Shown one piece after another: positions 27,025-36,817 of a DNA stretch of 64,000 nt. Origin of the DNA: Streptomyces rubrogriseus (GTDB lineage Bacteria; Actinomycetota; Actinomycetes; Streptomycetales; Streptomycetaceae); NCBI RefSeq assembly GCF_027947575.1, contig NZ_CP116256.1, forward strand, positions 7,192,001 through 7,256,000. Reading direction: 5' to 3'. Made by a program: the position numbers and the translations under genes. The notes below the pieces were generated by a model. It saw nothing but the letters and a program-made list of their open reading frames with translations, was not told where the DNA came from and searched no databases. Position 1 is the first letter of the stretch, and each line of letters begins with the position of its first letter.

Positions 27025-27058
27025 CGGTGGCGGGCGCTCCGCAGCGCGCCCGCCACCG
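27025..27058 (-). terminator. Stem-loop between bldKB and bldKC
   Basis: Perfect 13-bp arms (27025-27037, 27046-27058) with an 8-nt loop lie 17 nt after the bldKB stop. With no T-run it is more likely a partial terminator or an mRNA-stabilising 3' end that raises lipoprotein over permease, as known in other binding-protein operons. Confidence 0.6.
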
Positions 27059-27075
27059 TTTCCCGACCGGACGGG

Positions 27076-28878
27076 TTACTTCTTGAGGAAGACCCGGGTC
27101 ACGTCCACGTAGCTCGAGTCCGAGCTGTAGCGGATGCCGCCGACGTTCGAACCGAAGATCTGGAAGACCTTGGTGTAGTAGATCGGGGCGGCCGGGTTGA
27201 TCTCCTTGGAGATGTACTCGTTCAGCTCGGCCCAGGCCTTGGTGGCCTCCGCCGTGTCCGTGATCTGCTGGATGCGCTGGATCTCGGAGTTGACGTGGTC
27301 GTCGTTGATGTGCGAGTAGTTCGACGCACCGTCCTGGATCTGCTTGCCGTCGTAGACCGGCGGGATGACCGTGGAGGCGGACGGCCAGTCCTGGCCCCAG
27401 CCGGTCATGTAGAGGTCCAGCCCGTTGTCGACCTTGCCGACCTGCTCGTACCAGGTGGCGGAGTCGATCTCCTTCTTCTGGATGTCCAGACCGATCTTCT
27501 CCAGGGCGGTGGAGATCAGGACGGCCTGCTTCTGCCGCTCAGGGGTGTTGGCGTAGGCGTAGACGAGGCTCTTGCCCTCGAAGCCGCCTTCCTTGATCAG
27601 CTTCTTGGCGGCCTCGATGTCGCCGTTCGGCTTCTTGGCGCGGCCGAACGGGTCGAACGCCTCGTCGTAGCCCGGGGTGGTGGGCGACATCAGCGAGTTG
27701 GCGACCTCACCGCCGTAGGCACCGCCGTCGGCCTTGAAGACCGAGTCGGAGGGCAGGGCCAGGGTGATGGCGTCGCGGAGCTTCTTGTCCTTGACGCGGT
27801 CCATGTTGAAGTTGAGCTGCCACACGTAGGGCGCGTAGCCCTGGATCGTGCGGTTCTTCATCGCGTCCTTGTCGCCGACGACCTTCTGGAGCTGCGTCGT
27901 GGCGACCTGGCCGGTGAACATCATGGCGTTCTTGGCGCCACCCTGGTCGGCGAGGAGGGTCTTGGTCTGGTCCTCGTCGTCGTGGTTCATCTCGATGTTG
28001 AAGCCGTCGACGTACTGGTGGCGCACCGAGTCGGACTTCGGGTCCCACTGGGTGTTCTTGACCAGCTTCATGGACTTGCCGGGCTTGAACTCGGCGATCT
28101 TGTACGGACCGACCGCGACGGGCGCGGAGTCGTACTTCTCCTTGGTGTCCGTCTCCTCCGGGACGACGCTGTAACCGGGCATGGTCAGCATCTGCGGGAG
28201 GTCGGGGCGGGCGACCTTGAAGTGGAAGACGATCGTCTTGTCGTCCGGCGTCTCCAGGACGTTGTCGGGCAGGTGCTTGCCCTTGTCCGGACCCGCGTAG
28301 GCGTCGCGGTAGGTGGTGCCGTCGCCGGACAGCCACTGCTGGAGGTACGTCGGGCCGTCGGTGATGTAGCTGGAGTACATCCGCTCGATCGTGTGGCGGA
28401 TGTCCGCCGAGTTGATCGGGTTGCCGTTGGCGTCCTTCAAGTTGTCCTTGAGGGTGTACGTCCAGGTCTTGCCGCCGTCGGTCTGCTTGCCCGCGTCGGT
28501 GGCGAGGTCGCCCACGACGGTCAGGTTGCCGTTCTCGTCCTCGTCGTACTGGGTCAGACCGCGGAAGATGAGGCGGCCGAGCAGCTTGCCGTCCGAGACG
28601 TAGATCTGGCCCGGGTCCAGGTGGGAGAAGTCCGCCGTCTGGTAGACGGTCATGGTGCCGCCCGGCTTGGCGCCCGGGACCTCGGGGGCCGGGCCGGTGG
28701 ACGCCTGCGCGTCGCCGATCTGGACCGGCTTCGACTGCGACTTGGCGTCCTCCTTCTTCTTGCTGTTGTCCTTGGCGGAGCTGTCGCTGTCGCCACCACC
28801 GCAGGCGGTGAGGGTCAGGGCGCCGGCTGCGACCGCGACTATGGCGGCCGTGGCGGTGCGGTTACGGAGAATGCTCAT
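27076..28878 (-). CDS. bldKB: BldK solute-binding lipoprotein
   Basis: 600 aa. Signal peptide with lipobox LTAC, lipid-modified Cys26, then an Asp/Ser/Lys-rich linker (about 27-60). SBP_bac_5 domain: GGTMTVYQTADFSHLDPGQ, LLGRLIFRGLTQYD and WTYTLKDNLKDANG. It binds extracellular oligopeptides and hands them to BldKA/C. In S. coelicolor BldKB is required for response to an extracellular developmental signal. Length agrees with that protein. The ribosome site AGGTGG lies about 13 nt before the ATG. Confidence 0.92.
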   Translation of the reverse strand: MSILRNRTATAAIVAVAAGALTLTACGGGDSDSSAKDNSKKKEDAKSQSKPVQIGDAQASTGPAPEVPGAKPGGTMTVYQTADFSHLDPGQIYVSDGKLLGRLIFRGLTQYDEDENGNLTVVGDLATDAGKQTDGGKTWTYTLKDNLKDANGNPINSADIRHTIERMYSSYITDGPTYLQQWLSGDGTTYRDAYAGPDKGKHLPDNVLETPDDKTIVFHFKVARPDLPQMLTMPGYSVVPEETDTKEKYDSAPVAVGPYKIAEFKPGKSMKLVKNTQWDPKSDSVRHQYVDGFNIEMNHDDEDQTKTLLADQGGAKNAMMFTGQVATTQLQKVVGDKDAMKNRTIQGYAPYVWQLNFNMDRVKDKKLRDAITLALPSDSVFKADGGAYGGEVANSLMSPTTPGYDEAFDPFGRAKKPNGDIEAAKKLIKEGGFEGKSLVYAYANTPERQKQAVLISTALEKIGLDIQKKEIDSATWYEQVGKVDNGLDLYMTGWGQDWPSASTVIPPVYDGKQIQDGASNYSHINDDHVNSEIQRIQQITDTAEATKAWAELNEYISKEINPAAPIYYTKVFQIFGSNVGGIRYSSDSSYVDVTRVFLKK

Positions 28879-28989
28879 GAGGACGAATCCACCTGCCTGT
28901 GAGTAGTGAGCACTGCTGGTACGTGGCCGGAGGCCGGGCTGAGCGGCACCGAACCGGCCGGGCGAGGATGTGGGGGGTTCCCCTTGGCC

Positions 28990-30021
28990 TCAGCGGTTTC
29001 CCTTGGGGTCGAAGGCGTCCCGGACCGAGTCACCGAGGAGGTTGAAGGCCACGATGAAGATCACCATGGCGACTCCGGGGAAGAGCATGTAGTAGGGGTC
29101 CTGCTCGACGATGTCCGCGCCGATGGCGAACATCCGTCCCCAGTCCGGCGTGGGCTCGACGTACCCCACGCCCACGAAGGACAGGAACGCGATGCTGAGG
29201 ATGGTGCTCGGCAGCGTGAGCGTCGCCTGTACCAGCGTCGGAGTGACGATGTTGGGCAGCAGTTCCTTGCGGAGGATGCGCCAGGGCGAGGCCCCGGAGA
29301 TGCGGGCGGCCTCGATGAACTCCCGATCGCGCAGGGACATCGTGGCACCGCGGACGATGCGGGCCATGCTCATCCAGCCCAGGAAGGACAGCACGATGAT
29401 GATCGCGGCGGCGCGCACGTAGGTGGGCGTCTCCTTGTCGGGAGCGACGAACACCGTGGTGATGACGGGCATCGCGGCGACGAAGAAGAGCTGGCTGGGC
29501 AGGGCCATGAAGAAGTCGGTGATCCGGCCGAGCCAGTAGTCGATCTTCCCGCCGAAGTAGCCGCCGGCCAGGCCGATCAGGACGCCCAGCACCGTCATGA
29601 TGATGGTCGCCGCCAGCGCGGTGGCCATCGAGTTGCGCATGCCGTACAGCAGCTGGGTGAACACGTCGCGGCCCAGGCCCGGTTCGATGCCGAACCAGAA
29701 GTCGCCGTCGATGCCGCCGTACGAGCCGGCGGGCATGGTGAACATGTCCAGGAGGTCGGGGTTGTCCTGCCCGTACAGGGTGTACGGGTCCTTGCCGTAG
29801 ACCATCGAGATCAGCGGCGCCGCCGCCGCGATCACGAAGAAGAACAGGACGACGAAGGCAGAGATCACACCGGCCCGGTCGCGCTTGAAGCGCGCCCACA
29901 TCAACTGGCCGGGCTTGCGCCCCTCCGGCTCCTTGGGCTTCGGGGCGTCGCCCTGCGGCGCGCTCTCTTTGTCCAAGACGGAAGAGGCTTCAGCACCCTC
30001 AATCTCGATTGGACTCGTCAT
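28990..30021 (-). CDS. bldKA: BldK oligopeptide importer permease A
   Basis: 343 aa OppC-like permease. A charged cytoplasmic N-terminus (KPKEPEGRKPGQLMWARFKRDR) precedes the first helix AGVISAFVVLFFFVIAAAAP. The EAA loop is FIEAARISGASPWRILRKELLPN, and six helices are visible. First gene of bldK, behind an unusually long upstream region of about 850 bases that carries the presumed promoter and a palindrome. It is followed by a 111-base gap before bldKB. Confidence 0.9.
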   Translation of the reverse strand: MTSPIEIEGAEASSVLDKESAPQGDAPKPKEPEGRKPGQLMWARFKRDRAGVISAFVVLFFFVIAAAAPLISMVYGKDPYTLYGQDNPDLLDMFTMPAGSYGGIDGDFWFGIEPGLGRDVFTQLLYGMRNSMATALAATIIMTVLGVLIGLAGGYFGGKIDYWLGRITDFFMALPSQLFFVAAMPVITTVFVAPDKETPTYVRAAAIIIVLSFLGWMSMARIVRGATMSLRDREFIEAARISGASPWRILRKELLPNIVTPTLVQATLTLPSTILSIAFLSFVGVGYVEPTPDWGRMFAIGADIVEQDPYYMLFPGVAMVIFIVAFNLLGDSVRDAFDPKGNR

Positions 30022-30870
30022 GATTCGTCCATTTCACAGGTTGGAGGTCGTCGGGAGTGCGGGAGCCGACGGCCTTCGCACGGCGTACGTCTTTCGCAGC
30101 GCGCGAGGGGAACAAAGACGGAGGGGCAACACGGCCCCGGGAGAACCCTGGCTCACGGCCGGCGGCTGCCGACCGGCGGCACACGACGTCAAGGAAGTTC
30201 GCGACGCCGGGCCGCTGCCGCATCAACCGTGACGGCACTGAACGCACCCGCGGGGCCTACACCTGCCATCGGGGACGACGCGACCCATATGGCGCTTGTG
30301 GCACCTCGCATGGGTTCCTCCTCATGAATCCGCTGGTTCACCGCAAAGAGGAGCACGCGTCACGTTCCAGCCATCGGCCGGTGATGAGATCGCTGTGCAC
30401 CCTCACGCTCGCGAGCCTGCGCCCCGTCAGCGCGTGACCCGTTTATCCGAGCTCTACGCGCCTAACTATCTGCCATCCTCCGGGGAACGAACCACAGGTT
30501 CGAGGTCTCGGTTCGATCACAGATAGGGGCCAGATCTTTCAAAATCCGGACAAAGGGTTTGGTACGAGATCGCTGCGAAACGGACTTGTTACACATCTAA
30601 CGGTGGTGACCGTCCGTATAACGGACGTCCGCGCGACAGAAATTGATTGCGCGTAACGTGCACGGGGTGCAAGCTGACCCGCAGGTATGTCCCGCGCCCG
30701 GCACGTCCGTCGGCGCCGGCCGCCCGACCCCCGGCCGGGGCTGCCCGCCGGCGCTCCGGGCGGAGTGCTTCCGCGCAGGTTAGTGCGGCCCTGCCCGCCC
30801 TGTGCCGCCCCGCCGGGAAATCGAGGGTTTTCCCTACCTCCGCGTCCCGCCGTCCCGCCCGCGTCGCCAA
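30022..30870 (-). promoter_or_regulatory. Long non-coding region upstream of bldK, with a palindrome
   Basis: About 850 bases without a credible gene on either strand. The part from 30430 to 30660 is clearly richer in A/T than the surroundings and probably holds the bldK promoter. At 30611-30627 CGTCCGT-ATA-ACGGACG is a perfect dyad with a 3-base centre, overlapping the smaller palindrome CGGACGTCCG (30622-30631). The latter sequence also occurs upstream of typA (32891-32900). If the promoter lies here, bldKA has a leader of roughly 400-600 nt. Confidence 0.5.
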
Positions 30871-30927
30871 CACGACGGACGGCACCGGACCCCACGTGAG
30901 CCGTGGGGTCCGGTGCCGTCCGTCGTG
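30871..30927. terminator. Very strong stem-loop terminator after typA
   Basis: Perfect 26-bp inverted repeat (30871-30896 with 30902-30927) and a 5-nt loop, starting 8 nt after the typA stop. The transcript hairpin is far more stable than needed for termination. Confidence 0.88.
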
Positions 30928-30935
30928 CGGTGGGG

Positions 30936-32852
<1,917 letters not shown>

Positions 32853-32984
32853 AAGTGGCTTACTCCCGGAGGGTGTGAGGACGGCCGTCGCGGACGTCCG
32901 TGTCACGCGGGCCTGCCGGGCGGTACATGCCACGGCCTCACCCAATGGTACGGGGCCCCGGGGGCTGCGGCTTGCCGGGAGGGT

Positions 32985-35291
32985 TCAGGACGAGGGGGAG
33001 GGCGAGGAGGAGGCCGAGGACGGGGCGGTGGGCCGGGAGCCCTGGGCGCCCTTCTTGAGGAAGCCCATGTCCTCGTAGACCGGTGTCCCGAAACCGAAGG
33101 CACCGGCGTTGGCGAGGTTCTTGCGGGCCGCCGTCAGCTGGGGGCGCTGGTAGAGGGGGACGGAGCCGGCCGCCGCCCAGATCCGCGAGTCGGCCTTGCG
33201 CAGCAGGTCCCGGGCCTCCTTCTGGTCCAGGGTGGCCAGGGCCCGGTCGAAGAGCTGGTCGACCTGGTCGGTGCCGACCCGGGTGTAGTTCTGGGCGACG
33301 TTCAGGGAACCGTCGGCGGCCGGGACGGGCTTGGCGTAGATGGGGCGGGCGTCGGTGGCGGGGAACGCGGAGGCGGGCCAGGAGTAGAGCGCCAGGTCGT
33401 ACTCGCCGGCCGCGATGTGGTCCTTGAAGTAGCTCTCGTCCGGCACCTTGGTGATCCTGGTGCCGATACCGATCTCCTTCAGCATGTCCGTGATGCGGTC
33501 GGCCACGGTGCGCAGGGTCTCGGAGCCGGGACCGGAGGGGAGCACGAAGCGGAGGGTGAGCGCCTTGCCGTCCTTGGCGAGCGGGGCCGCCGCCGCGCCG
33601 GCCGGGGCCGCGGTTCCCTTGGGGGCGTAGGCGCCGGGTGCGCCGCCCTGCGCGGTGTTCTTGCCGCTGCTGTGCTTCTCGCCGCTCTCCCGGTCGGCGC
33701 CGTCGTCGTTCTTGCCGTCCTTGTTCTTGTCGTCCTTGTTCTTGTCGTCCTTGTTCTTGTCGTCCTCGCCGACGATGTACGTGCCGTCGTCGCCGCCCTC
33801 GGACTTCTCCTCGTCCTTCTTGTCCTCGTCCTTGTTCTCGTCCTTCTTGTCCTCGTCCTTGTTCTCGTCCTTCTCGGCGCCGGCCGCCTCCTCGCCGTCC
33901 TTCTTCTTCACCGGGCCGCCGGGGACCCATCCGGCGTCCGCGAGCAGGGCCCGGGCCTCCTTGGCGTTCTGCTCGCCGAGGGCGCCGCTGCCGTCCGCGT
34001 AGGCGGGCTGACCGGAGAGCGCGAGGTGGCTGCCCACGGGCTCGGCGGGCAGGCCGAGCGGCTTGAGCACCGCCTCGGCCAGCTTCTCGCGGTCCAGGGC
34101 GCGGGCCACGGCCCTGCGGACGCGTTCGTCGGCGAGGGGGCCTTCGGCGCCGTTGAGGGCGAGCTGGGTGTAGGCGGGTTCCAGGGACTTGCGGAGCTCG
34201 AAGCCGCTCAGGGCCTGCTGCCTGCGCCGGGCCTTCGCCTCGGCCTCGCGGCGCTCCTCGCGGGCGAGGACCTCCTCCTCGGCGGCCTCCTCGTCGGAGC
34301 CGTTGGCGATGGCCCAGGAGCGCAGCGCCTGTGCGGCGGACCTGCCCTGCGGGCCCGCGGCCGGGGTGCCCCCCGGTCCCATGAGCGGGGTGCCGGTGGC
34401 GGGGTTCCGGGGGCCGGCGGCCAGGGTGATCTCGTCGGCGGTCTCCGGGTCGATCTCGGCGAGGTCGAGCTTGCCGGCGACCAGTTCGGAGACCCGCTCG
34501 TCGCGGGGGACGGCGCGCAGCACGATCTCGTCCAGCTTCGCCGGCTCGCCCCACCAGCGGGGATTGCCGGTGAGGACCACCTGGTCGCCCTTGGTGTCGA
34601 CCTTCTTGACGGCGAAGGGCCCGGCGCTGACCTTGAGGGCCCGCCGCGCGCCGTCGTTGAAGGCGTCCGGGGTGCCCGTGACGTCCTTCGGGTACAGGGG
34701 CGTGAACAGGGCCTTCCAGTCGGCGTAGGGCCGGCTGAAGGTGACCTTGACCTCCAGGTCGTTCGCACCGCGCTCGACCTTCTCGATGCGGTCGTACCCG
34801 GCGTTGCGGGCGGTCCAGTAGGCGCTGTCCTTGCCGGACAGGGCGCGCCACTGGGCGGCGAAGTCCGGGGCGCCGATCTCCCGGCCGTCGCTCCAGACGG
34901 CCTGCTGGTTCAGCTTGTAGACGACGACCTGCTTGGGCTCGGTGTCGACGACCTCGGCCGACTCCAGGTAGTCGGGGTTGCGCACCGGGCTGCCGGTCTC
35001 GTCCATCCGGTACATCGAGGGCAGCACGGCCTGCGCGACGCGGGTCGTCGTGGCGTCGGCGTCCGACTGGAAGGCGTTCAGCGTGTCCGGTACGGAGTCC
35101 ACGGCCCAGCGCAGGGTGCCGCCGTCGGATACGGAGGCGCGGGCCGCGGCGGCGACGTCCTGTCCGGCGAGCGGCTTGCCCGCCGGGTCCTCGGAGGTGC
35201 AGCCGGCCAGCGCGGGGACCGCGAGGACGCCCGCGGTGAGGAAGGCGACCGAACGCATGACCGCGCGCGGTCCGACGCCGACGTGGGACAT
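32985..35291 (-). CDS. ABC-transporter-family solute-binding lipoprotein with charged insert
   Basis: 768 aa SBP_bac_5 protein, much longer than usual (about 550). Lipobox LAGC with Cys31. Domain features: DGGTLRWAVDSVPDTLNAFQ, YKLNQQAVWSDGREIGAPDF. About residues 460-550 are an insert made almost only of Lys, Asp, Glu and Asn, encoded by short DNA repeats. The protein then resumes the binding-protein fold (GKALTLRFVLPSG). No transporter genes adjoin it, so it may serve a distant permease or act as a receptor. ATG at 35291 has GGAGGT 7 nt upstream. Confidence 0.9.
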   Translation of the reverse strand: MSHVGVGPRAVMRSVAFLTAGVLAVPALAGCTSEDPAGKPLAGQDVAAAARASVSDGGTLRWAVDSVPDTLNAFQSDADATTTRVAQAVLPSMYRMDETGSPVRNPDYLESAEVVDTEPKQVVVYKLNQQAVWSDGREIGAPDFAAQWRALSGKDSAYWTARNAGYDRIEKVERGANDLEVKVTFSRPYADWKALFTPLYPKDVTGTPDAFNDGARRALKVSAGPFAVKKVDTKGDQVVLTGNPRWWGEPAKLDEIVLRAVPRDERVSELVAGKLDLAEIDPETADEITLAAGPRNPATGTPLMGPGGTPAAGPQGRSAAQALRSWAIANGSDEEAAEEEVLAREERREAEAKARRRQQALSGFELRKSLEPAYTQLALNGAEGPLADERVRRAVARALDREKLAEAVLKPLGLPAEPVGSHLALSGQPAYADGSGALGEQNAKEARALLADAGWVPGGPVKKKDGEEAAGAEKDENKDEDKKDENKDEDKKDEEKSEGGDDGTYIVGEDDKNKDDKNKDDKNKDGKNDDGADRESGEKHSSGKNTAQGGAPGAYAPKGTAAPAGAAAAPLAKDGKALTLRFVLPSGPGSETLRTVADRITDMLKEIGIGTRITKVPDESYFKDHIAAGEYDLALYSWPASAFPATDARPIYAKPVPAADGSLNVAQNYTRVGTDQVDQLFDRALATLDQKEARDLLRKADSRIWAAAGSVPLYQRPQLTAARKNLANAGAFGFGTPVYEDMGFLKKGAQGSRPTAPSSASSSPSPSS
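33721..33864 (-). repeat. Short tandem repeats coding for the acidic/basic insert
   Basis: A 15-bp unit TTGTTCTTGTCGTCC is present three times in perfect tandem (33721-33765). A 27-bp unit beginning TCGTCCTTCTTGTCC is present twice (33811-33837, 33838-33864). Both keep the reading frame and encode DDKNK-like and ENKDEDKKD-like units. Length variation between strains is expected. Confidence 0.9.
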
Positions 35292-35613
35292 CTCTGCTAC
35301 CTCCGGAAGGCCGCGTTCGCTACGTTGTGCCGCATTTGCCGTATGTGCGGTATTCAAGTTGATCATTTGTATCCGGACGGGGATGCGGCCACTGAAGGGG
35401 AAACGGTTCCGCCACGCTCGGAGACACGGCGACGACGGTGCGTAAGGTCACCCGTGCGGCGCAATGCCGCCCGCGGTGCACCGACGCGCCCCGGCCAATC
35501 GCTGCACATCCCTTCCCAGCGACTGGTGTGACGCGCGACACTCTCAGGCGCATGAACGTAGCCCCCCAAGGCCGGCGGCCCACTGCCGTGTCCGACGGAA
35601 GCGAGGTCACGTC

Positions 35614-35904
35614 TTGTCCGTGCACGACGATCTGTCATCGGTGCAGCGCAGCCTGGACGAACTGTCCCGGACGGTGACCCGCCTGGAACAGCAGCTGGGC
35701 AGCGGCGACCTGGAAGTCCGCCGGGTCCGCACCGACGCCGACCACCTGCGCGAGAGCGTCGCGCTGCTGCGGGCGGCGGCCGCCGCGCCGGAGGCGCCCA
35801 GGCGTCCGGACCTCGTCCCGATCCCCGACACGCCGTACGACGGCTCCCTGTGGACGGACTCGGACGACGAGGGTCTCGGCGCCCGCGACCGGCGCGCCCC
35901 CTAG
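35614..35904 (+). CDS. Small coiled-coil protein
   Basis: 96 aa, soluble. Residues about 3-55 (DDLSSVQRSLDELSRTVTRLEQQLG and following) have heptad spacing of hydrophobics and look like a coiled coil. The C-terminus is Pro/Asp-rich and ends DRRAP. No family recognised. TTG at 35614 is chosen because GAGGT lies six bases before it; GTG at 35620 is the alternative. The gene precedes the succinate dehydrogenase cluster by 60 nt and may be co-transcribed with it. Confidence 0.65.
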   Translation: MSVHDDLSSVQRSLDELSRTVTRLEQQLGSGDLEVRRVRTDADHLRESVALLRAAAAAPEAPRRPDLVPIPDTPYDGSLWTDSDDEGLGARDRRAP

Positions 35905-35964
35905 GGCCTGTTCCGGGGACTCGAGAAAGGTCCGCAACCCGACCCGACCGACCGGAGCCGCCCA

Positions 35965-36801
35965 GTGGCCACTGGTACCGAACCGCCAGCCACCGAAGAC
36001 CGCCCCCCGGGCGGTGGCGTCCACACCCCGACGCGCGCCGCCATCCGCGCCCCGCACCTGCGCACCGACCGCTGGTGGCTGGCACCGGCCGCCACCGCCG
36101 CGGGACTGCTGGCCTTCGTCGTCTACTCGACCTGGCGGGCCTTCGCGAACGCCGACTACTACGCGGCCCCGTACGTCTCGCCCTTCTACTCCCCCTGTCT
36201 GGCGGAGAACTGCGAGCCGATGCGCTCGGGGCCCAACTGGGAACTCTTCGGCACCTGGTGGGGCATCTCCCCCGCGATCATCATCCTGATCTTCCCGCTC
36301 GGCTTCCGCCTGACCTGCTACTACTACCGCAAGGCCTACTACCGGGGCTTCTGGGCCTCCCCGCCGGCCTGCGCGGTGGCCGAGCCGCACCGGAAGTACA
36401 CCGGCGAGACCCGCTTCCCGCTGATCCTGCAGAACGTCCACCGGTACTTCTTCTACGCGGCGCTCCTGGTCGCGGGCATCCTGAGCTACGACACCGTGCT
36501 CGCCTTCCGCGACGAGCACTACGCCTGGGGCCACATGGGGCTCGGCACCCTGGTCTTCCTCGCCAACATCGCGCTGATCTGGGCGTACACCCTGTCCTGT
36601 CACTCCTGCCGGCACATCGTCGGGGGCAAGCTCAAGCACTTCTCGCGGCATCCCGTGCGCTACCGGATGTGGCAGCTGGTCGGCCGGCTCAACGCCCGGC
36701 ACATGCAGCTGGCCTGGGCGTCGCTGGTGAGCGTGGCGCTCGCCGACTTCTACGTGTACCTGGTCGCGTCCGGTGTCTTCGACGATCCGCGCTTCTTCTG
36801 A
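35965..36801 (+). CDS. Succinate dehydrogenase membrane anchor (Sdh1-type)
   Basis: 278 aa with five membrane helices. Length and context match the anchor of mycobacterial Sdh1 (Rv0249c type), not the short SdhC/SdhD pair. Two motifs stand out: C-L-A-E-N-C in the first external loop and C212-H-S-C215-R-H217 after helix 4. In mycobacterial Sdh1 a membrane-embedded Rieske-type cluster has been described; these residues are candidate ligands. Three further Trp/His-rich stretches could bind quinone. The GTG start has GGAG 7 nt upstream. The flavoprotein gene follows 16 nt later. Confidence 0.85.
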   Translation: MATGTEPPATEDRPPGGGVHTPTRAAIRAPHLRTDRWWLAPAATAAGLLAFVVYSTWRAFANADYYAAPYVSPFYSPCLAENCEPMRSGPNWELFGTWWGISPAIIILIFPLGFRLTCYYYRKAYYRGFWASPPACAVAEPHRKYTGETRFPLILQNVHRYFFYAALLVAGILSYDTVLAFRDEHYAWGHMGLGTLVFLANIALIWAYTLSCHSCRHIVGGKLKHFSRHPVRYRMWQLVGRLNARHMQLAWASLVSVALADFYVYLVASGVFDDPRFF

Positions 36802-36817
36802 TGAGTGAGGCTTTCTG

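Noticed and set aside
33721..33864. Possible CRISPR-like repeats
   Set aside because: In-frame coding repeats without spacers.
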